From an uncultured Muribaculaceae bacterium (GTDB lineage: Bacteria; Bacteroidota; Bacteroidia; Bacteroidales; Muribaculaceae), in the NCBI GenBank assembly GCA_947178235.1, contig CAMWXQ010000101.1:1-5404 (forward strand): a DNA stretch of 5,404 bases, read 5' to 3'. Both the position numbers and the translations under genes were made by a program. The notes beneath the pieces were generated by a model. It was not told the origin of the DNA, did no database searches, and saw only the letters and a list, made by a program, of their open reading frames with translations. How positions within the stretch are numbered: position 1 is the first letter of the stretch; the number at the start of each line of letters is the position of its first letter. This document shows, in pieces, positions 5,237 to 5,404 of this stretch.

Positions 5237-5404
5237 ATGAAAAAGAAAACTCTCAACATCCTCAAAAACGACCCGTGGCTCGAACCTTATGCCCCCGCCA
5301 TCGAGGGACGCCATGAAGACTTCCTGCGTAAGGAGGCCGAATTATTCGACCCCGACGGATCGTTGGACTCCTTCTACAATGGCCACAACTACTTCGGACT
5401 CCAT
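5237..5404 (+). CDS. glgB: 1,4-alpha-glucan branching enzyme GlgB; partial, only the N-terminus is in the window
   Basis: The branching enzyme moves a stretch of alpha-1,4-glucan to a 6-hydroxyl and so makes the alpha-1,6 branches of glycogen, in the cytoplasm. Fifty-six codons are visible from the ATG at 5237 and the frame stays open to the window end. KNDPWLEPYAPAIEGRH (10-26) followed by NGHNYFGLH (48-56) is the typical N-terminus of the Bacteroidota GlgB, just before the carbohydrate-binding module 48; the catalytic GH13 domain lies beyond the window. No in-frame start exists just upstream, since the ATG follows CTATAT. Immediately before it there is no Shine-Dalgarno. An 8-codon ORF (5214-5240) ends in TGA overlapping this ATG. 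The gene has its own promoter at 5129-5160. Confidence 0.85.
   Translation, partial: MKKKTLNILKNDPWLEPYAPAIEGRHEDFLRKEAELFDPDGSLDSFYNGHNYFGLH

Overview
The window looks like an ordinary stretch of core chromosome from a member of the Bacteroidales. A Muribaculaceae-like gut anaerobe is a reasonable guess but is not proven. Two kinds of evidence point there. The proteins match the Bacteroidota forms of DnaA, the DAHP synthase with IWKPRTKPGGFEGVG, and a GlgB N-terminus with KNDPWLEPY. In addition, four intergenic regions each carry an exact Bacteroidota primary-sigma promoter, TTG (or TTTG), 20 bases, then TAnnTTTG. Genes are GC-rich and the spacers between them are strikingly AT-rich. Starts mostly lack a strong Shine-Dalgarno, as is usual in this phylum.

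Layout, left to right. At 1-319 (minus) is the 5' part of a type I-beta DAHP synthase, the first step of aromatic amino acid synthesis, with its own promoter at 357-387. A strong hairpin terminator (410-452) separates it from dnaA (478-1869, minus), the replication initiator. Upstream of dnaA lies 365 bp of AT-rich DNA with several dyads, a candidate promoter and one weak DnaA-box-like site. Next is pgeF/yfiH (2235-2999, minus), a peptidoglycan-editing laccase-domain enzyme whose stop codon sits inside a hairpin. Divergent from it is a 10-TM EamA/DMT-family exporter (3110-4006, plus), whose promoter begins on the pgeF start codon. Convergent with the exporter is a secreted NlpC/P60 cell-wall peptidase (4053-4679, minus), which has a clear promoter at 4749-4780. 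About 350 bp of AT-rich DNA without a convincing gene follows, then a promoter (5129-5160), a structured leader and the first 56 codons of the glycogen branching enzyme glgB (5237 to the window end).

The genes do not form one operon: almost every one has its own promoter or faces another way. Shared themes are loose. pgeF and the NlpC/P60 enzyme both concern peptidoglycan, and dnaA is the housekeeping replication gene. I see no mobile element, CRISPR array, tRNA, rRNA or toxin system, and no clear undescribed system. The points most worth a second look are the glgB leader (a buried AGGAGG and an 8-codon ORF overlapping the start by ATGA), the altered DNA-recognition motif in DnaA domain IV, and the row of dyads upstream of dnaA.
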